Source: Ahaetulla prasina (Eukaryota; Chordata; Lepidosauria; Squamata; Colubridae). Taken from it: DNA of 64,000 nucleotides. The stretch covers positions 153,085,920 to 153,149,919 of the forward strand of contig NC_080540.1 in assembly GCF_028640845.1 (NCBI RefSeq). The letters are read 5' to 3'. A program made the translations under genes and the position numbers. The notes under the pieces are model-generated. The model did not search any database, was not told where the DNA came from, and saw only the letters and a list, made by a program, of their open reading frames with translations. Positions 1 to 10,840 of this stretch are shown in pieces. Numbering within the stretch: the first letter of the stretch is position 1; the number at the start of each line of letters is the position of its first letter.

Positions 1-2272
1 GTTCTGCAGAAATTAATCCTCATGTTGTCAAAATCTTGATCGTGAGATCATTTCCTTACCCTTATCATGGGAACATTCACACCCATACATATTTGGGAAT
101 GCGTATGGGTGTGAATGACAGAGAATTAGAAATAATGGCATGACTATTTTTATGACTAGGAAAATGGAAGAATCATTTTATTGGAGAATTAACCTCCACA
201 GCAGTGTTGGAATATTGCCATGTTATTTTACTCAACGTTTGATAAGTAGCATCACTTTCAGTTTATTTGGTAATCCAGCTATGATTATACTGCAAGTTGT
301 TCCTGATGGCTTTCTCCTTCGTATAGTAGCATTATACTGCATGATTACAGTCATTGCATGTCTTTTCCCAGACCTTTTGAGATAAAATGTTATAATTTAG
401 TATTGATTATTGGCTTTTAGCTAAAAGCTAAAGCTAATTTTAATACCTCTTTTAATACATATTTTTTATGATTGCAACTGTTTTATTTTTATGCTAATTT
501 GGGGGCTAGGGCTGTTGTGCATTTGCATTTTTATGTCTGCATTGCTATGAAATGGGCTTGTTTTATGTGAGAGCACAGCAGGTTAATTTCCAAATATCTG
601 TTGGTTTTCATTATCGCAATAAGAAATAATAACATTTTCTTTTTAAAAAAGGGGTACAGCTCATTGAAGAGGGTTCTTTGTGGGGAAGGGGTAATATTTG
701 AAAATGCTTGTTTCTAAAGTATGTTTTTGTGCATAGACGCTCCAGGAGAAAGAAATCAATTGAAGGTAGCCTCACCCTTGACTGTTCTTCATTTCCTTTT
801 CCTCCTCTCTCCTATTAAAATACACAATTTAGTGACAACTTCTGGAAAGGCTCTGAGATATGGCTGAATCAAGAAGCCCATGCATTCCATAAGATTTGCC
901 CATTACCAATATTTGGAGAAATACACAATTAATGTGTGTGTGTGTGAGTGAGTGTGTGTGTTTATCACTGATAATACCCCGTGAATATATATATATTCCG
1001 CAATAATTGCTTTTTATAATTTTCTAAATACAAATCTCGTCATCAGCACTCTAACTCAGAAACTCCAAGTTTAGGGTTTTTGTTTAAATCAGATCTGTAT
1101 ATTCTGTGTTGTATATGCTTTTAAATATATTTTCTTGACTTCAGATTTAAAATCAACTGGAGACAAACAGCTGAAATATAGAAAAATACACAGCTTAGTG
1201 ACCCATAAGAGTATACAGTATTGTGCTGAATCAAAACATTTTCAAATTCACTTTTGAGATATTTAAGATTAACTTGCATTTACAAATAGATATTTAAAAA
1301 TAACCTGCATTTACAAATAGGACAATGCTTTCTACTCTTTCCAGTTAATTTCAGATTGGTGGGATTTCAGAAGGAAATGATGTTTAAAAAAATGTAATAG
1401 TCTGGAAATATGAATATGGCACATTTGACTCAACATTTTTGCACAAGGCAAAACAAGGAGCTGCCACTGCAGTGTAAAATTTGAGTGAAAAGAGGGAGTG
1501 AAAACCAGTTATTTTCACTACATGGCTCAATGGCATTTTTAAAAATATGCTGATGATCTGGGAGACTCAGCTGAAGTTAGCTCAGATTTAAGGAAGAAAA
1601 GTTGGGATTTGTGAAAATACATATATATTGAAGAATTTCTTGACAGTGATAAAACAGGACTAATTTTCTCCTGTTTCTTGTACTCTTTATAGTTGGAGAA
1701 AAGTATTCATTCTTCTAAGAAAGAGGAATAAAACAACTAGTTTTAGAACTAATGTTTGTTACTAATGCTACAACTAGTGATTAATGTTTTGTCTGCTTTT
1801 TAATATTGCACAGTGAATCAGTCTCTTTTAATCCAACAAGGCAAATATTGAAAAAAATGAATGAATCATATCTTGTCTAAAAAGGGGAACAAGCTATATA
1901 GAATGAAGACATAACTTGATCATGGGTTCTCTCAAAAGGTAGATCAACAGCCATATTAGAATTCCCTTGGGAATTGTAAATCCATTGCTTTTCTCTGGTT
2001 TTACAGATTCCTTTGGTATTTCCATAGTATGTTTGATTTAAATCAAAGTTCTAATTGGCATTCTTAATACACTTTTATGTCGTTGTTTGTTTGTTTCTTA
2101 TGACAATTATCTTTGTACCTGGTTAGCAACATGACCATTTGCTGCATTAAGCACTCCTGTTCTGCTCTCCCTCCATCATTCCCACAGCAGCATATAGGAC
2201 AGTAGGTCTCTTCAAGTGCTTTCTTGGTGATTTCCAGTTTTGGGACTGGGAGAGAGGTGATTGCACTGGGAT
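1..2272. other. Unclassified AT-rich non-coding DNA
   Basis: No convincing gene or dateable repeat was seen. Open frames are short and show no family motif. A short TG-rich dinucleotide tract lies near 932-961. The sequence is A+T-rich and looks like intergenic or intronic vertebrate DNA; an old, diverged repeat could be hidden here. Confidence 0.5.
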
Positions 2273-2378
2273 TATTTTTATTTTATTTTATTTATTTAAT
2301 TTTGTCACAACAGTATACACAAACATTGTCATAGTAAAAAAAAGAAAAACATATCATGAAATATATATATATATATAT

Positions 2379-2494
2379 CTTGCTCCCAGAAGCACGAAGC
2401 TGAAGCCTGAAGATGACGAATGAGACTTCGTCGAAACGTCGCCAAGACACTTCCAATTTTACGCGGGAGAAAACCCGAATAACCAAAGATCTAC
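2379..2494 (+). mobile_element. Penelope-like element fragment
   Basis: About 115 bp of non-AT sequence lies between two (AT)n tracts (2361-2378 and 2494-2517) inside a CR1-group 3' UTR. It contains a hammerhead-like motif (2396-2453) and a small hairpin, CGGG/CCCG, around 2463-2477. Hammerhead motifs beside AT-rich targets are established features of Penelope-like retroelements. No reverse transcriptase or GIY-YIG endonuclease coding sequence remains, so the element identity rests on the ribozyme-like motif alone. Confidence 0.5.
2396..2453 (+). ncRNA. Candidate hammerhead ribozyme (Penelope type)
   Basis: Core parts occur in the right order. CTGAAGA (2407-2413) fits the CUGANGA box. A perfect 6-bp stem II follows, GACGAA (2415-2420) with TTCGTC (2427-2432), closed by TGAGAC. 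GAAAC (2433-2437) is followed by GTC (2438-2440), the expected cleavage triplet, leaving a minimal 2-bp stem III. Stem I can form from GC 2405-2406 with GC 2441-2442, then an internal loop, then GAAG 2396-2399 with CTTC 2450-2453. One departure from the canonical fold is T2414, which would bulge between the CUGANGA box and stem II. Very short stem III is known for Penelope-type hammerheads. Activity is not shown. Confidence 0.55.
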
Positions 2495-3029
2495 ATATAT
2501 ATATATATATATATATAGGTAAAGGATATGCATAGCTATATTAATTAGAAATAATGAAGAGAACAATAGGACAGGAACGGTAGGCACTTTTGTGCTCTTA
2601 TGCACGCCCCTTATAGTCCTTTTAGGAATGGGTGAGGTCAATAGTAGACAGTTTTTGGTTGAAGATTTTGGGATTTTTTGTAGAGACTATGGAGTCAGGT
2701 AATGAGTTCCAAGCAGTAACAACTCTGTTGCAGAAGTCATATTTTCTGCAATCAAGTTTGAAGCGGTTGACATTAAGCTTGAATCTATTTTTTGCTCTTG
2801 TAATATTGCGATTGAAGTTGAAGTAGTCATTTACAGGAAGGATATTGCAATAGATGATTTTGTGTGTTAAACACAGGTCATGTCGAAGTCGACGTAATTG
2901 TAACTTTTCTAATCCCAGGATTTCAAGCCTGGTGGCATAAGCTATTTTGTTGTAGATAGGAGCTATCAACAAGTCACTGGCTGCCTTGCAGGATTTTCAT
3001 GTTTTTCCTTGCTGTATTTCATGTTGTCC

Positions 3030-3500
3030 TGCAACATGTAAAAAAGATGCTGAGACTCTAGAAAGAGTGCAGAGAAGAGCAACAAAAATGATTAGGGGAC
3101 TGGAGGCTAAAACATATGAAGAACGGTTGCAGGAACTGGGTATGTCTAGTTTAATAAAAAGAAGGACTAGGAGAGACATGATAACAGTGTTCCAATATCT
3201 CAGGAGCTGCCACAAGGAAGAGGGAGTCAAACTATTCTCCAAAGCACTTGAGGGTAGAGCAAGAAGCAATGGGTGGAAACTAATCAAGGAGAGAAGCAAC
3301 TTAGAATTAAGGAGAAATTTCCTGACAGTTAGAACAATTAATAAGTGGAACGACTTGCCTGCAGAAGTTGTGAATGCTCCAACACTGGAAATTTTTAAGA
3401 AAATGTTGGATAACCATCTGTCTGAGATGGTGTAGGGTTTCCTGCCTGGGCAGGGGGTTGGACTAGAAGGCCTCCAAGGTCCTTTCCAACTCAGTTGTTA
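3030..3500 (+). mobile_element. CR1 LINE, 5'-truncated 3' end
   Basis: The plus-strand frame within 2986-3435 encodes the ORF2 C-terminus typical of amniote CR1: [16 protein letters not shown], an R-rich LIKRRTRRDMITVFQYL, and VRTINKWNDLPAEVV. A stop is followed by the hallmark CR1 3' end, a GGTTGGACTAGAAGGCCTCC-type motif at 3462-3481 and CCTTTCCAACTC, then a short ATT repeat. Everything upstream of the C-terminal segment is missing, as expected from incomplete reverse transcription. It is a dead copy; matching copies are at 20569-26660 and 52885-53450. Confidence 0.88.
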
Positions 3501-3504
3501 TTAT

Positions 3505-4585
3505 TATTATAGTTGGAAAGACTTGCTTCAGCCATGACAAGTAAAATCCTGTCAAACCACTCAGTGGGCATCAGGATGGTAAACGAATGAACCATGGTCG
3601 GCCACGTGGCCATAGCATCTCCAAAGCTAATCTCCTGCTTTCAGGTGCAATGCAAACTGCTGTTCCATTTCCAGTGTTAAAGATGTAATTGCCAACCAAG
3701 CAAAATGTTTTATTCTAGCCCTGATTAAATGTATTTGGAGCAGAACAGAAGGTGTTTTTTTTTCCAGAGTGTAATTTGAAATTTGTGGGATGCCCATGGC
3801 TGGTGGATCTAACCAAAGGATTTCCATGCTATTCCACCTCAATTAATCATTTCTGAAGCTTACCTAATATTAAAATTAACTCTTGATTTCCCATGGCAAC
3901 ATTCTTTAGACTTATTTATTAAATAAAAATGACCCTCACATGAATACAAATATAGGGGTTACCCATGGTTTTTGCTTCGTTCTGCAGTTACCACACTCTA
4001 AAACATTGTGCATTTTTTATAGTTAATGCTGTTTTTAAGAAACACAGGTTATTTCCCATTCACAGCACACAGCTTAAGTGCAAACAATTTTCCATGGTGT
4101 TTCACAGGGAAACCAAAGACTGAATTGTTTTGAGTGCTGAATTGCCTTTCATAAAGCCAGACACAAAGTCACTGCCTCTACTGTTGTGATAGCTTATGAC
4201 AAAACTTTAAGGTTTTTTTTTCCTCCCCTTAAAAGCTTTGTATTTACCCTGCTGAGTTATAAAAGTTAATTCCATTTTAGATATATTGGAGTGGAAGGAA
4301 ATCTGCTTTCTATACAAGAGAAAAAGAACAAAGTAATATAGATTGACTGTAAGACTGATACTGCCTTTTTCTTATTTAGACCATCCACACAGCCAAGTTA
4401 AATGCTATCCTGGAGTCAGCAGAAAACTAAACTGAGATAAAATTTGGTGTTCCCTATCTGTTAGTTCTGACTATCCTGCCAAACGGTGGAGCCCTGGGTT
4501 CAGGTGTATAGGGTATGTTAAGCAATGAATTGTTTAAACTTTCCCACTTTCTAAATTACACAATTCTGCATGAAACCATCTACTG
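3505..4585. other. Unclassified non-coding DNA
   Basis: I see no gene, RNA or recognisable repeat here. The frames are short and lack motifs. Confidence 0.5.
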
Positions 4586-4587
4586 CA

Positions 4588-5025
4588 CCAGTTTGGTCTA
4601 ATGGCAAAGACTGGAAACCAAAAGACTACAAGTTCCCATCCTGTCTCGGAATGAAAGTCAGCTGGTGACCTTGGAGCAGGTCATCTCTCTCAGCTCAACC
4701 CACCTCACAGGATTAGCAATAGCTAAAGCACTTAGATTTATAGTGCTTTACAGCCTTCTCTAAGCTACAGAATCAGCATATTTCCCCCCAAAATCTGGCT
4801 TCTCAGTTGATTGATCTCAAAAAGATGAAGAGCTGAATCAACCTTGAGCTGGTCAGGATCGAACTCCTGGAAGTGAGCAGAGTCTGCCTGCAATACTGCA
4901 TTCTAACCACTGCACCCCCCCCACAGATTGTTATGGTGAGGAAAATAAGAGGAGGAAGGAGTATTAAATAAGTCCATCACCCTGAGTTATTTATAAAAAT
5001 AATAAAGATGGATAAAATTAAATAC
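4588..5025 (+). mobile_element. tRNA-derived SINE, split by a second SINE
   Basis: The left part (4588-4714) starts with tRNA-like GGTCTAATGGCAAAGACTGG and contains a body ending in CCCACCTCACAGGATT. The right part (4922-5025) resumes with ATTGTTATGGTGAGGAAAAT and a tail ending GAGTTATTTATAAAAATAAT. The same body in the opposite strand is at 52385-52612, which confirms the two parts are one element. The gap is filled by an unrelated minus-strand SINE. Confidence 0.7.
4715..4921 (-). mobile_element. tRNA-derived SINE (L2-like tail), inserted in another SINE
   Basis: On the minus strand this reads as tRNA-like GTGGTTAGAATGCAGTATTG, then a B-box-like GTTCGATCCTGA, CTCAAGGTTGA, and a tail ending in CTAAGTGCTTTAGCTATTGC. 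The flanks CACAGGATT (4706-4714) and CACAGATT (4922-4929) are an almost perfect TSD. Family members in this window are at 15150-15385, 55200-55412 and 56708-56930. Confidence 0.75.
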
Positions 5026-6060
5026 TGTACCAGTCTGGACACTGAAGTGGGATAGGCCTTGGGGAGGTAGACTTTGAGGTTTTAAAATAAACTTAACCCA
5101 GTATAAGTACAATAAACAAAACCCAGAAGTTTTGAACATTTTCCGGGAGGTAGTGTCCTGTTCAGGAAAATGGGAGAGCTGCCTTTCTTACAGGCTAGCA
5201 GCTTGTATAGCTCACAATCCACCAGTTAGTGCATCAATAAGATTTATTGTAAACGCAAGTTCTTTCAAAATTTCACAGGCTACTGAATTTTGAGAAAGTT
5301 GGCTCTTCCACATTACCCCTTTACCTGTCAGGTATAGCACTAGCTATAAGTTCAGTTGAACTTTTCATTGCGAAAAATAGGGAGGGCATCAGTAAAAAAG
5401 AATACCCAAAATACAAGGAGAGGACGGGGCATTAGCCTGCCTCAACTTTAAAGGGCCAATAGCTGCTGGCCTGTTCCTCTTTATAGGGCTCTGGGTTATA
5501 TTCTGTGGGGATTATCAGCGACATACTTCAGATATTTTCCATCTTACTCCTGGCTTAAAGAGGATTGTTCTCCTTAATATCAGAACAATTCAGGACAATT
5601 TAGTCTTGTCTCAGTTGTAGTCTGAGGATGCAACAAGCAGACTTGGCAGATTAAAGAGGCTGCCAAGTTATATTTGTATTGTGATTAGAGACACAAGTCC
5701 TTTCTTTAAGGGCACTCCTTCTGCAATTCCCTCACTGGTTTGTTTTAAGAAGCTTTCCCTGTCTAAAATGGGGGTGATTCTCATCTCTGTTTCAAAGCCA
5801 AATAGCCAGCGCTGTCCGAAGACATCTCCGAGTTCATGTGCCCGGCATGACTCAACGCCAAAGGCGCACGGAACGCTGTTACCTTCCCACCAAAGGTGGT
5901 CCCTATTTTTCTACTTGCATTTTTTTATGTGCTTTCGAACTGCTAGGTTGGCAGAAGCTGGGACAAGTAACAGGAGCTCACTCCGTTACACGGCAGCACT
6001 AGGAATTTGAACCACTGAACTGCCGACCTTTCGCTCGACAAGCTAAGTGTCTTAGTCAGT
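5026..6060. other. Unclassified non-coding DNA
   Basis: The frame 5681-6010 is not recognised and shows no domain. At 5943-6075 the text resembles another tRNA-like SINE on the minus strand (GGTGGCTCACTGACTAAGAC as its start), running into the TA repeat, but I cannot define its limits. Confidence 0.4.
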
Positions 6061-6077
6061 GAGCCACCACATCCAAG

Positions 6078-6079
6078 AT

Positions 6080-6155
<76 letters not shown>
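6078..6155. repeat. (TA)n microsatellite
   Basis: About 75 bp of nearly uninterrupted TA dinucleotides begins just after a GATAGATA start. It abuts the tRNA-like start of a minus-strand SINE, so it may have grown there after insertion. Confidence 0.95.
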
Positions 6156-6362
6156 TTTTATAATATACATATTTACATATTTATTGGTATTATAAGCTGT
6201 TCTTTTGATATATTTTACTGATTATGTTAATTTTTATTTTTGACAGACAGACAGACTAATAGGTAGATACTAGATACTTGTGAATATACAGTATTGTTGC
6301 TCTGGCTGATCTGAATGGAAATATGCAAGTTACAAGTAAGGTAAATATTTTAAATATTGTAG

Positions 6363-6492
6363 AGGTGTCAAACTGGCAGCTCATGGGCCAAATGTGTCAC
6401 GTGCAGGCCTCACCCACCCCAGCTCTACGAAGGGAAAAAGCATTGCAAACCATCACATGATAGCAATGTGATACCCCGAGTTTGACACCCGC
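6363..6492. mobile_element. Short hAT-like MITE (GGTGTCAAACT family)
   Basis: A 130-bp element has terminal inverted repeats GGTGTCAAACTGG at the left and AGTTTGACACCCGC at the right. Perfect 8-bp direct repeats ATTGTAGA flank it (6355-6362 and 6493-6500). Eight-base target duplications are the signature of hAT transposition. It has no coding capacity, so a transposase must have been supplied by another element. Confidence 0.85.
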
Positions 6493-6499
6493 ATTGTAG

Positions 6500-7362
6500 A
6501 ATGAACTTTCTGGCATTATGCTGATTGCTGATGTAGCTTTGAGAAGTTTGCATTAGTGGAAGTGGAAGAAGTGGAAGAAGGAACATTTAAGATAATTCAT
6601 GTTCGTACATATTTGACAAACCAGCCTACAACATTGTCCCTGGAGTACTAAGGGATAGGCTCTTTCATTACTAGTATGAAGGACATTCAGTGTCTTATCT
6701 TGTCACAAAAGTAACAAAAGAAAACAATAGATTGATTGTTGGATTAGATGTGACAAATTATTTTTATGTATGTTTTCACTTCTTAATGGAAGTGTGTAAT
6801 AGATGTATGGTAGCCTGGGATGCACATTGATGGGCTAATTTTCAGTGTCATAGATAGATCTGCAGAACAGAGTTCACAAACTGAGAGGATAATAAACTTG
6901 TTCCATTAAAGTCAGATAATGATGCAATTCTTTTTAATCAGGCTTAAAGATTGAGATCAGTGAACAAAATGTAGTGTTTGGACAGCATTTTCCAGATTGT
7001 GATAGTTCAGTATTAAAAAAAAAATTAGGATAAGAGAAATAAAGTCAATCAGTATTTCAATTAAAGATAGGTGATCTTTTGGGTTTGCAACTTTCTTTGC
7101 CTATTGATTGAGGGTCACCAGAGACAGAGTATAAATGTAATGATATCAATGTAGAGATGGGCTGAAAATTTGGGGACCTCTTTTCTGGTTATGGAGGTGA
7201 AATTTTACTGTTACAAATACAATAGGTTAGATTGTTATACAGTACTTTCAAAGCATTTATCAGTTTCCTACCAACAAAGAGTAGGAGCGATTATAATTTT
7301 ACTGCTGATATTTAGGATCATTACTTTGGGGAAGTTGAGAAAAAGAATTCTTTATAGAAGAT
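6500..7362. other. Unclassified non-coding DNA
   Basis: I see no gene or defined repeat. The 64-codon frame at 7170-7364 has no family motif. Confidence 0.5.
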
Positions 7363-7773
7363 AGAATTCTTTATTGGCCAAGTGTGATTGGACACACAAG
7401 GCATTTGTTTTCGATGCATAAGCTCTCTGTGTACATAAAAGATATAAGTGATGAATCATGATCATAGTCATCATAGATACACTCATCATGAATCATAAGA
7501 TACAACACTTAATGATAGTCATAGGGTACTAAATAAGCAATCTAGGAAATACTAGGAAACTATATAAAACAATATATATTGTAAGATACAAGCAACAAGA
7601 TTATAGTCATAAGTAGAAAAGGAGATAGGTAATAGGAAGGATGAAAAGAATAATAGTATTAGCCTTAGTAAATAGTTTGACTGTTCTGGGAATTAGTTGT
7701 TTAGCAGAGTGATGGCATGCGGGGAAAAAACTGTCCTTGTGATCTAATTGTTCTGGTGTGCGATGCCCTATAA

Positions 7774-8442
7774 CCGTGATGGTGAACCTATGACAGACAT
7801 GCCACAGGTGGCATGTGGAGCCATATCAGTGGGCACATGAGTTCAGCTCCGGCGTGCATGTGCGTGCCGGCCAGCTGATTTTTAGGCCGCCTGGGCCACC
7901 CAGAAGTAGGGAATCAGGCTGTTTCCTGCCTCCGGAGGGCCTGAGAGTGTGGGGAAGGCCTTTTTTTTTTTTTGCATTTATATCCCGCCCTTCTCCGAAG
8001 ACTCAGGGCGGCTTACACTATGTCAAACAATTTTTTGCTCTCCCCAGACTCCAGAGCCTCTCTAAGGAGCCTGAGGAGGGCAAAAACGGCCTTCCCAACC
8101 CCCGGAGGCCCTCCAGAGGCCAGAAACAGCCCATTTGCCAACTTGTGGACCAGAAGTCAGCAAACAGACCATTTCTGGCTTCTGGAGGGCCTCCAGGGGT
8201 GTGGGGAAGGCCATTTTCACCCTCCCCAGGCTCCTAGAGAGGCTCTGGAGTCTGGGGAGAGCAAAAAATGGGCCTACTGAGCCCACTGGGCCATCACGTG
8301 CCAAAAGTGGGGGGAGCATGAGGGGGTCACCTGCGCATGCGCGGGGGGCAGGGCGCATTGAATTATAGGTTTGGGCACATGTGCGACCTCCCACGTTCCC
8401 CATACTTCTGGCACACAATGGCAAAAATTTTAGTTATCACTG
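7774..8442. mobile_element. Non-autonomous hAT-like element (CAGTGATGGCGAA termini)
   Basis: The left end is CCGTGATGGTGAACC and the right end TATCACTG (complement CAGTGATA). The flanks CCCTATAA and TCCTATAA (7766-7773, 8443-8450) match at 7 of 8 bases; a one-base shift gives a perfect CCTATAAC pair. The 362-bp element at 57864-58225 has the same termini and the family-typical flank CTCTATAC. The interior is G+C-rich, has GGCCTCC-type repeats and no transposase. A LINE/SINE tail is inserted at about 7963-8030. Confidence 0.8.
7963..8030 (-). mobile_element. L2/SINE 3' tail inside the hAT element
   Basis: A run of T is followed by GCATTTATATCCCGCCCTTC and CGAAGACTCAGGGCGGCTTA. Read in reverse it is the GCCGCCCTGAGTC...GGGCGGGATATAAATGC tail also seen at 13030-13075 and at the ends of the L2 copies, with a poly(A). 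The length of about 68 bp suggests a heavily truncated SINE or LINE insertion. Confidence 0.6.
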
Positions 8443-8720
8443 TCCTATAACATTATTTTGAGGTTAGAACTTGAAACAATTTATGTCCAGGATGTGAGGG
8501 GTCTGTAGTTATTTTCACAGCCCTCTTCTTGACTCATGCAGTATACAGGCCTTCAGTGGAAAGCAGGTTGGCCGCAGTTGTTTTTTCTGCAGTTCTAATT
8601 ATCTGTTGAAATCTGTGTCCTTCTTGTTTGGTTGCAGAGCCAAACCAGACAGTTATAAGGGAGTTCTGGAACAGTATAATGGTCTGAGAGTCCTTCAACA
8701 CAGAACATAGCTTTTGCCAT

Positions 8721-9380
8721 GGTCTGAATAGTATGGAGGACATGACCTGGGCAGCAGTTCCCTCATGGTTTGGTAGGGGTTCTCTTGGTGCTTTTCATGA
8801 GTGTTTGGTTATGCACATCTGTTAATTGATTTATTTGATTGTGTGGCTGAGGGCTAGAGAAGTTGTTATATGGTCCATTTCTTTTTTGCTCTGGCAACTG
8901 TTCAAGGCAATTAATGTTTAGGACATGTAGAAGGAATAAGTTTGATATCTTTAAAGATATCTTTGATATCTTTAGCACTATGATATTACTACTCACCTGT
9001 CTCATTTATCCACCAAAGCTGTGCTGCCTTTCACCATCCCTGGCAACATTCAGAATAGGCTGTTTAATGTTCTAATTAAACAGCACAAAGTTTCCCCAAT
9101 CCATTTATTTAGGCTGAGCATTTATTTAGACTTGAGTCTTTTCACTTCTTCCATCTATGGGATTTAACTTTGAGGAAGTGTCGTAACTTAAAGATAAGCT
9201 CTTTCAAAAGCAATTGGAAACAAATGTGCAGTGAATAAAGTTGGAAAAACCTTATTAATGTATAAAAAATAAATGCCCAATAGTAGAAGGCGTAGTAGTG
9301 ATGCTCATTTGCAAGAGTAAATGTTGGCAATCTTGAATAATTGCAGGAAGTCAAAGCAAACTGTAATCAGTAGCTGAAGA
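8721..9380. other. Unclassified non-coding DNA
   Basis: Nothing recognisable was found. A direct repeat of ATCTTTGATATCTTTA-like units occurs near 8945-8975. Short frames have no motif. Confidence 0.4.
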
Positions 9381-9639
9381 AAACATGCCGTTGCCAGCCC
9401 GAAAAGCAGTAATTATAGGTAAGTGAGGAGGGGGAATTGGCTGGGCATAGGTGGGGCTCTTGTAAGTGGGGGCTGTTAAAAAGTGAGTTTAGAAGCCTGT
9501 GAGGATCAGGAAACTCCTCTGGGATCGCCAGAGGAGGCTTTTAAAACCTCTTTTTTTTCTTTTCTTTTTTCCCCTTTGGCTGAAGAGGGTTTTTTAAAAA
9601 AAACTTTTAAAGGGTTTTGATGATCTCTGCTCAGCCCCG

Positions 9640-9852
9640 TGATCATCAGAGGTTTTTTTTTTACTTTTAAAGGCATGTTTTTGGCTGAAGAAAAACTGCT
9701 TTTAAAAATTAAAAAAAAACCCTCTGCTGATGGTGCGGCTCAGCAGAGGCAGGGAGCAGGCCAGGGATTTTTGCTACCGGTCCTCCGAACCAGCAGCCAC
9801 CATCGCTATTGGATCATGTGAGCCCGTCCGAACCAGGAGCATTTCACCCCTG
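9640..9852. mobile_element. Probable hAT-like element, right end only
   Basis: The segment ends in GAACCAGGAGCATTTCACCCCTG, the same terminus as the element at 34450-34750 (GTAGCATTTCACCCCTG), and contains ACCGG/GAACC motifs of that family. No matching left end or TSD for CACTTGTC (9853-9860) was found, so the left boundary is arbitrary. The T-rich and A-rich stretches upstream may belong to it. Confidence 0.45.
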
Positions 9853-10538
9853 CACTTGTCCCTATATACTTCATCAAAAACAAAACAAAACAGGACCACC
9901 CTCTTCCACAAGACAGTTAGACCCAAAAAATGGGAAATGGAGTTGACTGGAAAGTTTGGGAACTGAAACCCCAACCTTCTAGACAATGCCAAGTTGTGAA
10001 AGCTGGTCTGACTCTATTACAGACAGACATGTTGTCAACTCTGTTGTGATGAAGAAATGCAATGTTATTTAGAGTTGAGATAAGGGTAAAATCAGCTAAT
10101 GAGATGATCCTTTCATCTGGAGCATGTGTTTCATTTTGCACACAGGAAATTTCAGATAACATATAGCACCAGTTAAAGAAAGGCAGCACGGCTATAGCAA
10201 AACCAAATTAAAGGAGATAGATTATAGCAGTGAGATGTTTGACCCAGCAGACTGAGCATTTCTGCAGACTTCTGGCAATACAGGAGAAAGAAGGATTAGG
10301 ACTACTGCTACTAATTTACCTCCTTCTCCTCTCTCTGTGAAAAGTAAAAGTTAGCTAGACCAGACAAGAGGCTTTTATTTGCTGTACCTTCATCTCCGCT
10401 TCCTTCTCCAACTTATCCAGAGAGAACTTCAAAGGATGAAGGCAAGGGAGTTTGTGGGATGGGGATTAAAAAAAAAAGATAGCAATTGTGACCTGTGATG
10501 GAAGCCCTGCTCTTTTTTGTTTTTTACATGCATCACAT
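9853..10538. other. Unclassified non-coding DNA
   Basis: I see no gene or repeat that I can define. A short A-run lies at 10468-10478. Confidence 0.4.
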
Positions 10539-10840
10539 CAGTGGTGGGTTTCAAATTTTTTTACTACCGGTTCTGTGGGTGTGGCTTGGTGGGTGTGGCA
10601 TGGCTTGGTGGGCGTGGCTTGGTGGGCGTGGCAGACGAAGGATACTGTAAAATCTTCATTCCCACCCAACTCCAGGGGAAGGTTACTGCAAAATCCCCAT
10701 TTCCTCCCGATCAGCTGGGACTTGGTTGGCAGAGAATAGATGGGGCCAGTCAGAATTTTTATTACTGGTTCTCCAAACTACTCAGAATTTTTGCTACCTG
10801 TTCTCCAGAACTGGTCAGAACCTGCTGAAATCCACCTCTG
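10539..10840. mobile_element. Non-autonomous hAT-like element (CAGTGGTGGG family)
   Basis: A 302-bp element has ends CAGTGGTGGGTTTCA and, in reverse complement, CAGAGGTGGATTTCA. A perfect TSD CATCACAT flanks it (10531-10538, 10841-10848). The interior has tandem GGTGGGCGTGGCTT units near the left end and ACTACC/GGTTCT motifs near both ends. The same family is at 18184, 29993, 53651 and, diverged, 58629. There is no transposase gene. Confidence 0.9.

Larger units (their letters stand above)
2273..2975 (-). mobile_element. CR1-group LINE 3' end (family unassigned), interrupted
   Basis: Read on the minus strand, 2622-2972 encodes the last part of a LINE ORF2. It contains a leucine/arginine-rich stretch (LRRLRHDLCLT), then NRFKLNVNR and RVVTAWNSLPDS, the conserved tail of CR1/Rex1-group reverse transcriptase proteins. 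The 3' UTR continues to a TTTATTTTATTTATTT run at 2277-2300, the A-rich tail seen from the other strand. Related tails occur at 38754-39162, 43417-43515 plus 47646-48005, and 13836-13885. The copy is 5' truncated and is split at 2361-2517 by TA repeats and a Penelope-like fragment. The exact family is not known to me; the group assignment is by motif only. Confidence 0.7.
7363..8720 (-). mobile_element. Rex1-like LINE 3' end, interrupted by a hAT element
   Basis: The 3' UTR, seen as AATTCTTTATTGGCCAAGTG then GATTGGACACACAAGG, matches the Rex1-like tails at 32757, 33357, 39700 and 53521. The minus-strand frame 8534-8743 encodes VWFGSATKQEGHRFQQIIRT, which matches the C-terminal region of the Rex1-like copy at 38155-40016. 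The ORF is decayed, 5' truncated, and split by the hAT element at 7774-8442. Here the tail ends at a single AATTC-like unit instead of a long pentamer array. Confidence 0.8.

Noticed and set aside
5681..6010. 109-codon plus-strand frame
   Set aside because: It shows no motif, overlaps a minus-strand SINE-like head, and has no splice or start evidence.
7815..8424. Overlapping frames of 77-140 codons, proline- and glycine-rich
   Set aside because: They lie wholly inside the hAT-like element, and their length comes from its G+C-rich repeats.
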